Below are positions 49,061-59,134 of a DNA stretch of 64,000 nt, piece after piece. The stretch is taken from the NCBI GenBank assembly GCA_037952775.1, contig JBANAY010000003.1, positions 32,860,001-32,924,000 on the forward strand, read 5' to 3'. The stretch is from Clonostachys chloroleuca. Its lineage: Eukaryota > Ascomycota > Sordariomycetes > Hypocreales > Bionectriaceae. Below the pieces are notes generated by a model, which was given only the letters and a program-made list of their open reading frames with translations, ran no database searches and was not told the origin of the DNA. Numbering within the stretch: position 1 is the first letter of the stretch; each line of letters starts with the position of its first letter. The translations under genes were made by a program, and so were the position numbers.

Positions 49061-50929
49061 GAAGATTGGTTTAAATGAGATAAATTTGGGCGAGCAACAG
49101 AAGGAGGAACCGTCAGCTGTCCTCTGCTAGGAGCGACAAGCGGATGGTCTCGAATAGCAACACAATCCCGGTCGCGGATTGATGAATGCGACGGTTTGAT
49201 TAGTTGGAGAAAGGAAATAACAAGAGGAAAACAAGTGATGGCACGTTGCGGGGGAAATCGATAGGGCGAAGCGGTTTTGCCCAGACAAGAGTGAAGCGAG
49301 GTTGCAAGAGGTGAGATTGGGGAGGAAGGTTTTTGACTTTAGCGGCTGGTGACGCCCCTTTGCGCCCACCTTGGCCTGACGCGGGTCGCTGTAAGACGAG
49401 AACACCAGCACCAGTTACCGCCCTACATACCCTGAGCACCTTACCTAAGGCGTCGTCGGTAGGTCAGTGCGGCTACGTAGCACGACCGGCTATGTAACTC
49501 TACTAGTATAAGAGATCGGGACTACGTACCTCGCAGCGCACAGACACGCAAGAAGATACCCAAAGCCTGATGTCTCGCTAGAAACTGGTACATTGCCCAT
49601 TTTTCCTCAGCTCCTTCATCGCCCCAGATTGCCCACCATTGTGGCAGTTGCAAGGTAGGCCCATCCTAATCCAGCCACAGCTCTGCCTGTTTGAATGTGG
49701 GGGGATTGTCTAGCTTTCAACTCCCTGTAGCGAGTCCTCAAGCGGGAGAACAGCTCCTTCTAAATAGTAAAAATACAATTCTTCTCCTGTTGTGATATAC
49801 CGTAAGGGATAGAATAGTGCAGAGACAAACTTCTGCTACTTGACACAGCCCGGCTGCCTATTGGGCCCAGAATCGCCTTGCATCAGGTGGCAAGAGGGTC
49901 CCCATACGTGCGACTTGTCAAGCCACCCACACAAGATCCGCTCCAGGTTCGGATTTGACCGTGCATGTATGCCTGACTTGGGGAAATTGATTCCCGGTGA
50001 TGACAATGGCTTTCTTCTGTCGCGAATGCTTTCTTAGCCATAGGAGATGCCTCCGATTCCACGAAAATTCCCGCCTGCGTCGAGAGTTTAGGGTTCCCAG
50101 TTAGTCGAACTCGAAAGTGCGATTCAGATCTCAGCCAATCAAGATCGGAAAGGAGGGGCTCAAGCTCCTACGTAGCTCCAACACGGACGGCGATTGAGGT
50201 CACCCATCACGTGAGCAATGTACGTTAGCGAGGCAAACGTCGCCTTCCAAAGCCCACTCTCGCTACGACGGCTCTCGGGACCAAAAAAGTATCACAGTGA
50301 CTTGTGACTAATATATAACACGAAGATAAAGCATCGCCTAACGCCACTGTCTATAATAATGACAGGCTTTCTTCCAGGCATATACCACCCCTTAACCTGC
50401 CCATATTCAATAATTAGAACTGTTTTACTACCATGTCTTTCATTGCCCTGTCATTGGCTAGATGTGTCTGTAATTTCGTGACGTCTCCCCGGCTTCTACG
50501 CTGTTGCCGTTCACGAGGATCAAATTCAAAACAAAGCTAATTAGACATGCTCATACAATTGCCGAGCCCATTGTATGTTCAACTAGTACTTTTGGGTCCT
50601 TGATTGCCATTTGCTCTCCCTCTCACTCTCGTAATGATCACGTGATCCATATCTGGTGAACATACCTCTTATCGATATGTCGATATCGGTGAGCCATATT
50701 CATCGCTTCGGTCAGGTCTCATAGACTAAACTATTTTTGTCATCATGTCCACCCACCTCGAACCATGAAGAGTCAGCCTATCATGACGCAACTTAAACCA
50801 ATCCTCGCCCTCGTCCTCAACAGCATCCAGCTTGTGAAGTCAATCAATTGGTCTAGAACAATGCTTATTTGTTAGCTACGTAAACGTCAGCTCAGCTACG
50901 AGGCTCTCTCCAGCGACAATCCCAAAACC
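49061..50929. other. Divergent intergenic region of 1.9 kb
   Basis: Lies between the starts of DEF1 (minus) and the hypothetical gene at 50930 (plus), so both promoters are here. Open frames (49127-49411 and 49200-49439, both minus) overlap the DEF1 leader and show no domain. No RNA gene is recognised. Confidence 0.5.
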
Positions 50930-52135
50930 ATGTACTCCACCAAGGCTGTTCACGCCTTAAAGAATCTCTTCTCGCGCTATCACGAACCGACAGCCCTCTC
51001 CAAAACACAAGCCCAAAAGCTTCTAGAAGGTCTCAAATCTTCATTTCGAGATCAACTAGACCGAGAACATGGCCACAACGTTAGCGATATCAAGAGAACC
51101 AAGATAGCAGCCCCGACCACCTCGGCAGAACTCAGAACCTCGCCGACTGATCAGCATTTAAAGACGTTGCTTTCAAATCCCCTGTTTAGCTACAATGAGC
51201 CCACGGAAAGCCCTCCATTGGGTCCCGCTATAATTCCAAACCAACGGGACCCGATGGATGTCTTTGATCATGCCGTATCAAAAGGAATGATGACGATTCG
51301 AGCGGCAACTGGCTGTTTAATAACCAAACGCAAGCAAATGAAAGCTACACAAGGGGATTTATCCGTACTGGATGGCTCCGACACTGCCCTGCGGGTTCTC
51401 CGTTGGATACGGTCGTCTAGGTCCGAACACAACCTAGATTTCTTGGATAACAGACCCTTTGTCAATGCCCTGATGCCCTTCTTAATATCAGAAGGCCTCG
51501 AAAACGTCGCATGGGAATGGGTCACCCGGTCCTTGCGCTCTGCTGCGGAGGAAGCAGATCACGCAACTCAACATGGCAGAGCTGAATTTGTTCTCAGCAA
51601 CTTGGTAGCAGTGAAAGGGTTACCGCAATACGGAGACCTGGATGCCGCCATCGTGACTCTGTTACGTGCACAAAATGCTTACCAAGCAAGTCCTTTCCTC
51701 TCAGAACTTCTTTGGAAGCCATGGCGATCAATATCATGGCTCTCCACCGTCGAGTCACACTCGAGGGCGGCGCCAAACGAGATCCTTTACAATGCACATG
51801 TCGCAACAGCTGAGAAGTTCGTTTCCTCGGTGGCAGTCGAGCAAGCACACTTGAGCTTATGGCATCCCACTCACCCCAGTGTGAACCAGGCACTCAGTCT
51901 CTTCCGCGACACCGGCAAGATGGACGGGGTGATGAAATCGATCAGCAAGGAGGGGAAGTACTCCTCTAAGAATAACCGGATGAAGCTGGGCCAGTGGCTC
52001 GTTGTTCTTGGTCACGATACCGTGGATGTGCTTGCTCGGTCCGGACGGGCCCGTGAAGCCAAGGAGGTGGCTGAACTCCTCAAGATGGAACTATCAGACT
52101 ATCACCACCAACACCAGACGCTACAACTCACTTGA
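50930..52135 (+). CDS. Hypothetical protein, 401 aa
   Basis: Family not recognised. One uninterrupted exon from ATG 50930, whose context CCAAAACCATGT has A at -3. The N-terminal 50 residues contain a basic amphipathic stretch (HALKNLFSRYHEP, then KLLEGLKSSFRDQLDREHG), which could be a mitochondrial presequence or a helical domain. The middle (150-350) is mostly helical with conserved-looking W and L positions, such as RWIRSSRS and WEWVTRSL. The C-terminus ends in a His/Gln-rich tail after HDTVDVLARSGRAREAKEVAELL. No membrane helix or metal motif is seen. The long single ORF with balanced composition supports a real gene; helical-repeat architecture (PPR-like) is possible but I cannot show it. 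Confidence 0.75.
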   Translation: MYSTKAVHALKNLFSRYHEPTALSKTQAQKLLEGLKSSFRDQLDREHGHNVSDIKRTKIAAPTTSAELRTSPTDQHLKTLLSNPLFSYNEPTESPPLGPAIIPNQRDPMDVFDHAVSKGMMTIRAATGCLITKRKQMKATQGDLSVLDGSDTALRVLRWIRSSRSEHNLDFLDNRPFVNALMPFLISEGLENVAWEWVTRSLRSAAEEADHATQHGRAEFVLSNLVAVKGLPQYGDLDAAIVTLLRAQNAYQASPFLSELLWKPWRSISWLSTVESHSRAAPNEILYNAHVATAEKFVSSVAVEQAHLSLWHPTHPSVNQALSLFRDTGKMDGVMKSISKEGKYSSKNNRMKLGQWLVVLGHDTVDVLARSGRAREAKEVAELLKMELSDYHHQHQTLQLT

Positions 52136-53162
52136 GCTTTGATGTACTTTCAACTCAAAAAAATCACTGCATGCCATCTTCAGATGGCGAATATCGCAAA
52201 CAAGCAGAATATGGTTACTACCACCTAACCAAACCAAACTTGATTTTTGCAAGGATGGCCACTCTCTGCTCCAATCACAACTCAGACTCGTATTGGAAAC
52301 CAATATTAGTCTCCAAAGACTTGGCTTATTGCTGCTCCTTGGAATAGGGGATGGTAGGCATACGGATATCACCCGCGGCTCAATGCTAATCAGGTTCCCT
52401 ACACGCATTTAACCCGCTTGATTCGTGGTACCAAATGCCAAACCAAGGACTTCAGCGGCACAATTGTTACCCAACACCTTTTGGCTTTCTATGTATATTT
52501 TAGCATATTCACGAATACGTGTGAGCTGAGAAAAGAAAACAGATAGGTCAACCCAAGCAACTGTGAGGAAATCTTTGGGGATTATACGCCATTTAGTCAA
52601 TCCCGGTGAGGCTAAATACCAAAGAAAACCAAGAGTCACCCCGAGAGTTCGTATAGTGTATATTCGTAATACGAATATCTAGGCGCGAACCTTCGACTAA
52701 GCTTTCAGGATGATTCTTCCTTTTATTGTGCTCAGCTTCATCGGGGCTGACTATGTGGCATATGGTCCTGGGATGTTTCTCAGATGTTCGAGTTGACTCG
52801 GACGCTTTCTTCTTATTATTTGTTCACACATGTTGTAACGAGATCAACGCAACATAGCACTGCAATGTCAATACGAAACTCTTATTCTATAAATTCTCAG
52901 TTTCAAATAGCAATAGCCTCTCTGCTTTCAAGACTACTAGGAGGGTATATGCATATATACTTTTTCTTCATCATGGCGTAACATGTATCTTTTCAAGCAA
53001 ACTTGAAATCTACCAAACGAGCGCCGTTTGGGCCATCCACATCGTAGTTCAGTTCTTTTGACTTTTGACATGTCTAATTCGTAAAAGATAGCAAGCAAAG
53101 AACGCCAAAATTACACCCATTTTGACCTTCCTCATCAAATAAAAAAGGGAGGGAAAAGGTGC
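52136..53162. other. Convergent intergenic region of 1.0 kb
   Basis: AT-rich, lying between two genes that end towards each other. Short frames 52409-52639 minus and 52784-52981 plus are without domains. Nothing else is seen. Confidence 0.5.
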
Positions 53163-55146
53163 TCAAGAAGGGCCGGCCTCGTCGTCGTCCTCGACCTCGA
53201 AGACGCCAGAAATGTCCCATCGATCGCCCTTGGCGCTCTGACTGACGTACTTGACAAATTTGAGAACCCCGCTGTCCCGGAGGACGAGGGTGAGCTTGTT
53301 CCAGGCGGCGTTCTGGTAGAAGAGGATGTTGTCGTCGTCGGCGGCGGCGGTGTTGTAGACCGCCGCGTCCTCGTCTGCGTCGTCGGCACCGGCCATGTAG
53401 ACTTCGTGGCCGCCAACGTCGTCTTCCTCGGGTGAATTAGCTTCCGGCTTGGCCTTCTCTTTGCCTTTGCCGTTTGTGCTGGCCTCCCCGCCGTTCTGTT
53501 CCTCGGCGTCTTCTTCGTCTCCTTCTTCTTCTTCTCCTTCTTCTTCTTCTTCACCCCAGCCGGAAGAGGGTGTGATGCCAAGGTTAAACTCAAGTCGGGC
53601 CTTGCCGTCGTGGCCGGTGGCCAGTGTGTAATCCTTTCCGGGGCGGAAACGACGGGCAATAATGTCATGCGACTCAATGGTCGTGCCAGTCGCCAGTTGG
53701 AGCCAGTGGCGGAACTGGCGACTGGGCAAGAACACATCAAGAAGCTCTGTCAGGGGAGACTCGTCCTGCGACGTGCGAATACCGTCGGGGCCATTGGGGT
53801 GCTGGTAAAGATAGCGGAGCTTGTGAGGTGGTCGCGCTACCTTCCAAGGCGTGGTCTTTTCCAGCTCGGCGCTGTCTTCAGGAAGGGGCTTCTTGTCCTG
53901 TTCGGAAATGTACTCTTTGAGCTTCTTGGAGAAGCTCTTGGATAGGATATCTGTCAGTGTGATGCTGGAGTTTTCCTCGAAATGCTCGGAAACCTGCTCC
54001 AGAAGGTCCGGGGTCAGGTAGTTTGGCGAGATATACTTGAGCAAGAACTCGAGGTCTGCCTCCTCAAACTCCAGATCACTGGACGTCGGCTTCTCGACCT
54101 TGACAGGGGAAGCCTTGGGGGTGTCGTACTGCGCGGGGTTGCCCTGCAGCTGCATCAAGCCGCTGTTCTTGGCGTTCCTCTCCTCCTCGCCCTCAATGTA
54201 CCCGTCCTCGCCAGGCTGGGGGATATGAAACCAGCCGCTGATGGCCATCCTGACGCGGCCGCCATCTTTCGCGAGCTGCTCGGCAGACTCGGCACGGTAC
54301 ACCTCCTCGACGTCGTGGAAGCTCTCTCCCGGCTGTACGGCGAAGAAGCTGAGCTGGTTCCAGGCGGGGGGATCACCTTGGACGGGTCAGGAAGAGGGGT
54401 CTTTGCGACCTCGCCGTCCTTGCCCTCGATCTCCTGGACGGGGAACAAGCGCAGCGCGCCACCCCACTCGGGCTTCCACGTGGTATCTGGGTCAACGAGG
54501 TAGAGAATGTAGCTGACTCTGCGACTGCCGATGACATCGTCGTGGCAGAGGAGGAAGCACCCTGGGGTGTAGATATTGATGGCCAGATCCGTCTTCTTCC
54601 CGCTCAATGGGCCGCAATTCGTGATGTGGGAGACATAATTGCGAAACGTCTCCGAGTAGATGGCATCGCGGAGGGACTTGAGCGACGGCAGCTTGGAGAG
54701 CGACTCGTCGTCCAGGCCGTCGAGGTTGGCAAGGTCGCCGGACTGGTGGATCTTGTAGATGTCGGTTTCCTTGGGAGTGAAGCTGACGTTTTCTTTGATC
54801 TCGCTGCGTACGTTGCGGAGCAGCTGGTCGTCGACGAGCTGGTGGATCACAGCATGCTTGTAAGGCGCGGAATTGGCGTATTCTGCGGTGTAGGCGTCGG
54901 TCACATCCTGGTCAAAGAGCCCCTTGCGGAATCGCTCCTTGGCTTTTTCGGGAGAGAGGGCTGCAGGACAATGGCTTGTTAGCGGGAGAGTGCTGGAAGA
55001 GCGATGATGGCTGGCCGCAGAGCTCGGTGGGAGCGGGATTCGTAGCTAGCGACAAAAGACGGTGTTGACGACTTACAAGTCTTGGGTTTCTTCAGGCTGG
55101 TGTCGCTCCGGCCGTTCTGGGAGGTTGCCTCAGCCTTGCGCTTCAT
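53163..55146 (-). CDS. TPA1: Prolyl 3,4-dihydroxylase Tpa1/Ofd1 (2-oxoglutarate/Fe dioxygenase), one-base frameshift in the sequence
   Basis: Hydroxylates a proline of ribosomal protein uS12 (Rps23), affects stop-codon reading, and in fission yeast is part of oxygen sensing (Ofd1). Exon 1 55146-55077, intron 54961-55076 (116 bp, GTAAGT..CTGCAG), exon 2 54960-53163; about 622 aa. Residues 1-22 are a basic nuclear-type patch (KRKAE, KKPK). The catalytic domain has the iron triad His163-x-Asp165 (CHDDV) and His near 239 (SFHDVEEV). A second degenerate barrel follows, with an acidic tract at 53501-53552. The frame breaks at six G (54366-54371). A seventh base restores PSKVIPPAWNQLSFFAVQPG; the uncorrected frame loses the third iron ligand and the second barrel. 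Undercall is favoured. Confidence 0.9.
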
Positions 55147-56253
55147 TTTGGGAGATGTTGACAGAATCAATTGCTTTGTCACGCAAACTGGGAGCAAGAG
55201 GGAAGAGGAATTGGATGGTATAGGAGGGGAAAACTCGGGATCGGTGCTGGACCGCAGTGTGGGCAGTGGTCTTATATCGCAGAATTTTATTTTTTCTCTC
55301 CAGCACTCGCGCACCACCCTAGAGCTCCCAAACCCGTCCTCAGGCCATGGTCATGATCGCATGATCGGATCCCTCACCCCCTCCTCGTATGTAGGTAAAA
55401 TCCTTATGCAAGACGACCTAGTCCTTGTTCCTATCCATCCGATAAGTGCCTCCTTTCTGCAGACAATTCGCGCCAGAGCCTGGCCTATGGGGATTGGTAG
55501 ACCTACACTTGGTTTATTCCGCTTAATCTGAGAAGCATCCACCATGCACCTAAGGCGGCTACACAACCCACCACACATCCCCTTCTCACTCTTGGGCCTC
55601 TGAGGGGATCATTCTCCCCCTCCTTGATAGACTAACACTCGATGTTGCGGTCAGTAAGCGCTATTGGCCGCATCAACGTCCACACCAGCAGCCATGTAAC
55701 CCTCTGCCCTCTCACAGGGAGGAAGCCGCTAGTTTGCTGACTGGCTGGCTGGCTCCTGGAGGCGACTCTACGTAGCTTGATGATCAATTGGGCCGGCGAA
55801 TACCTTCCCTCTTGCTATGTCTGCATTTTAAAAGCGAGAACGAGGGAAACTGACATCGTGTATATAGCGCCAACTGGTTGGATGCCTTCTTCTGTTGAAT
55901 TGGTAACCTTATACTAAAGCCGGATGGTGCAGTGGCCATCCCCGTGAAGATCGCAGGTATTGTACGCTCACTTACTGCTTCGCCGCAGAGCCATGGATAT
56001 TAGACACAAAGGATAGGTGGTACAATAATTATTAAGACACTTAGCAACCTAAGTACCAACCTACAATAGAACGATTCCCGCCACATTACTTTCGCTAGAC
56101 GACTAAAGAACGACATGGTTTGAATCTGATTTACATGGTAAAATGTAGAGCAAGAGCAGCCCAAGGATGCTCATCCATTCCCCATGCCACCAGCCCTGGC
56201 ATTCCCGCTTCAGGTTCCTTTGCCCTTCGTACTCCATCACAAAAACAACCTCT
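55147..56253. other. Intergenic region upstream of TPA1
   Basis: Holds the TPA1 promoter and the 3'-UTR of the CFEM gene. Open frame 55082-55531 on the plus strand partly shadows TPA1 exon 1. Nothing else is supported. Confidence 0.5.
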
Positions 56254-56879
56254 TTACAGAGCAAAGAGCAGGGCCAAGGCCGCGCCGATCGAGCCCGAGA
56301 AGGGAGTGAGCCCAGAGGCCGCTCCGGTGCCGGACTGCTGCGAAGCCGAGTTTGTGGTCGTCGAGGTGCTCTGGGTGGTGGTCGTTGCCGTGTTGGAGGC
56401 GCCGGAGGTTGATGCGCTGCCGCTGGCACTGGCGCTGGCCGAACCGCTGGACGAGGCGCTGGCGCTGCCGGAGGTGGTGGAAGAGCCGGACTTGCACACG
56501 ACCTCGTCGGGGATGGTCACGGACGCGGTAGAGCAGATCTGCTTAGCGAAGGTGACGGCGGCGCTCTTGCCGGCGGCGTCGCAGTCCTTGTCGAGGCAGC
56601 AGGCGATGCCGTCGAGGAACGCGGTGTTGCTGCAGATGCACTTGATGTCGAGCTGGGCGCAGTTGGCGATCTGGGTTCCGGTGGTGTACTGGACGAGACA
56701 TGATTTCTGTTATCGTCAAAAGACATGTCATGTTAGCTCGCTGCCCTCGGCACCCCTTCAGCTAGATTGGTGGCGATAGAGGGATTCTTCCTTACAGCGC
56801 ACTCGGGGACGTCCTCAAGCTGGGCAGAGGCAAAGCCCGCGGCAAGGGCTAGGATGATTGGGGTGGCAATGAATTTCAT
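56254..56879 (-). CDS. CFEM-domain GPI-anchored cell-wall protein
   Basis: CFEM proteins are fungal surface proteins used in heme-iron uptake, adhesion or host interaction. Exon 1 56879-56796, intron 56707-56795 (89 bp, GTAAGG..AACAG, branch GCTAAC), exon 2 56706-56254; 178 aa. Residues 1-19 are a signal peptide ending ASA-Q. The CFEM domain covers about residues 22-95. It has PECAKSC, NC, KCIC and ACC, with two further Cys downstream. The cysteines number nine against the usual eight, because of ACCLDKDC. A Ser/Thr/Ala linker follows, then a hydrophobic tail ([13 protein letters not shown]) with a likely GPI site just before it. The Asp between the cysteine pairs (QLDIKC) matches the position reported to bind heme iron in Csa2-type proteins. 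Confidence 0.92.
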
Positions 56880-57773
56880 TTTCGCAGGGCAAATCGGCTG
56901 GCTAGAATTGAGGATATTGGACGGTGACGAGAGGTGAAGGGAAAGAGTGGGAATGGAGAGCAAGTTGGAACGCGACGATCAGGTCTGGGGCTGACAACTA
57001 GCTCCCGGTCACTCGGTTTAATATCTGCGTACTAAAGCTAGTACCTTATGGCAAAGAGCAATTACGGTAGGCTACTGTAGGATCGAGGGAGGCCGGCAGG
57101 TATCTTCCTCAGCCCAGCCATGATATGACTTTATTAGGTCCTGTCATCCTGCAGGCAATGATATGGATTGATGGCAGCGTGCCGATGAACCTAAACCCTA
57201 TTTGGGGCTGACTACTCCACTTCCGAGTGATCCCTGCCTAGTCAAGAAGTCAGGTCTTGAAGCGCGCCACTTCAAGAGTCTGTTCAAGGCACGAGACAGG
57301 AGAAAAGCGGGCATTGAAGGAGCAGCCCCAGACCCAGATTGGTGCTAATCCCCAGCTCCACACCAAAGTTTTTGGCCGGGGCAGTCCAGTGAAGCTAACA
57401 ATTGCCCCGGAAACCCTCGGCACCGTAGTCTAGAGCGAGCCAGAGCTCTGTATGTGAATGTTCGTGTGTGCATGGTTTGCTTGTTTGTTGCCCTGCTATT
57501 TACCTTTGGGCTGTTATGTGTGTGAGACTATGCGGTTGGTGAACGTATTACCTGGCTACCACCCCAAATGGAACCCCTCCCAACCTTCCCTGCCCGCAGG
57601 GAATCGCTTCCGTATGTAGAACTCCTCCTCGGAACCGCTGGTTCGAACCTAACTTGAGCGCAGGTATGTAGCATCGGAATCCTCAGACCTCCAATGGGTT
57701 GCGTCCACCCTCCAGCTCGAAATTGGCCCCCTGTTTCAAGATTGGCCATCTAGATCTTCACTGCCAGCAAGGT
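56880..57773. other. Intergenic region between CFEM promoter and PPE1 3' end
   Basis: 894 bases with no recognisable gene; it should hold the promoter of the CFEM gene near its left edge. Frame 57528-57749 on the minus strand has no domain. Confidence 0.5.
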
Positions 57774-59134
57774 TCACACTCTTTTCCCTTGCTTTAGAAG
57801 ATCTGATACTTTTGGCGGCAGCACCAATGCACCCCTGTCGTTTCGACGAAAGAAGTCTACCAATGATACTGCTGTCTTCTCGGGCAGGTCCTCGTGGATG
57901 AAATGGCCCGCCTCAGGAAACACTTGAAGTGCATACTTGCCTGGGAGAATGATAACCAGTATTAGCATTGGACGATTGCAGACGGGGAGCTCATAAAGTA
58001 CGTTCCCAAAGATACCGGGAGGGTTTCTTACCTTGCATTTGGCCGATTGTCAATTCCGTATCAAGCCGATCGGTGCCCGCTAGAAGGAGTAGTTTACCTC
58101 CCTTGGCCCCAAGAAACTTTTTGCTGAGCCCAACGAACCAATCCTCCCAGAATGGTTGTGATGCTGCGAGGTTGGTCCTCCATTTCCAGGGCCTGGTGTC
58201 GTTTTCTTGCCGGTTTTCTGGCAATACCAGAAGAGCCGGCACTGAAGTACGAGCCGAGATGGAGTTCCTTATTGTTCGGGACCTCACGTGCCACTCTATT
58301 CCAGCCTCCAAGGAGACGAAGCCCCCAGGCCGTGTTGAGAGATAGGTCTGCATGCTCTGCAGGGCATCCATTGCCGAGCCCTCGACCACATCAAGAACTG
58401 CATAGCCCAGTAGAGAAGTTCCCAGTTTACCTGATTTCGCAAGTTCCGTGACGACAGCGCCGCCCAGTGAATGCCCAACCAGCATGATAGGAGGTAGTTC
58501 TTGCCATCTCATCTCGGATTTAGTTAATTGAATAACTGTATGGAGGTCCGAGGAGAGCGTTTCAAGACGGAGATCCAGGTCTGGGCCTTCGGGAGCCGTA
58601 GTTGAACCATGGCCTCGACAATCAATTGCCAAAATCCCTGCTGACGGTAGCCTCTTCCTTATTTCTGAGCCCACCACCGCGAATGAGAGCCCCGAGGATC
58701 CGGCCCCGTGGTGCATGACAAATAGCGGTCCCTTTTCTACCGGTGAGCTCAGATATGCATGATAGACTATCCCGGGATTTTCTGGCCGGCGAAGGTAGAG
58801 CTCTCTTTCAAAATACGTTGTCCATGGTATTTGTTCAAGGGTCCTACCCCGTGCGAAACTGTGCCTCTCTCTTCAGCCTCTCAAGCTACTAGTGGTATCA
58901 ATATTTTTCAGGTTGGTGTTGAACTCACCTCTGAGGTCTGGCGAAAAGCTTCTGGTTGGGCGATGGGATGATGGTTCCCGTTGATGAAACCGAAGAGGCA
59001 GAGGACGAATCATCGTCCATTTGATCTGGAAGATCGCCCAACTGGTCAGACTCCTGGTATTCATCTTCCTCAATGAAAACATCTTGGGGGAATCCCAATT
59101 TCTGCCTTGCCCAGGCACGTTGTAGCTCGCTCAT
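57774..59134 (-). CDS. PPE1: Protein phosphatase methylesterase 1
   Basis: Alpha/beta hydrolase that removes the methyl ester from the C-terminal Leu of the PP2A catalytic subunit. Exons: 59134-58929, 58858-58032 and 57940-57774; introns 70 and 91 bp; 399 aa, typical for the family. The N-terminus MSELQRAWARQKLG is conserved in fungal Ppe1, followed by an acidic Ser-rich region. The core has FVMHHGAGSSGLSFA (oxyanion), DCRGHGST, and GHSLGGAVV with nucleophile Ser199. The lid contains STRPGGFVSLEAGIEWHVRS. The last part has AGTDRLDTEL (Asp) and GHFIHED with the catalytic His. The second splice restores IGQMQGKYALQVFPEAGHF. Confidence 0.94.

Noticed and set aside
55919..55995. tRNA-like start (gccggatggtgcagtggcc)
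   Set aside because: It resembles a tRNA 5' half, but no matching anticodon stem, T arm (GGTTCRANNC) or acceptor 3' strand follows.
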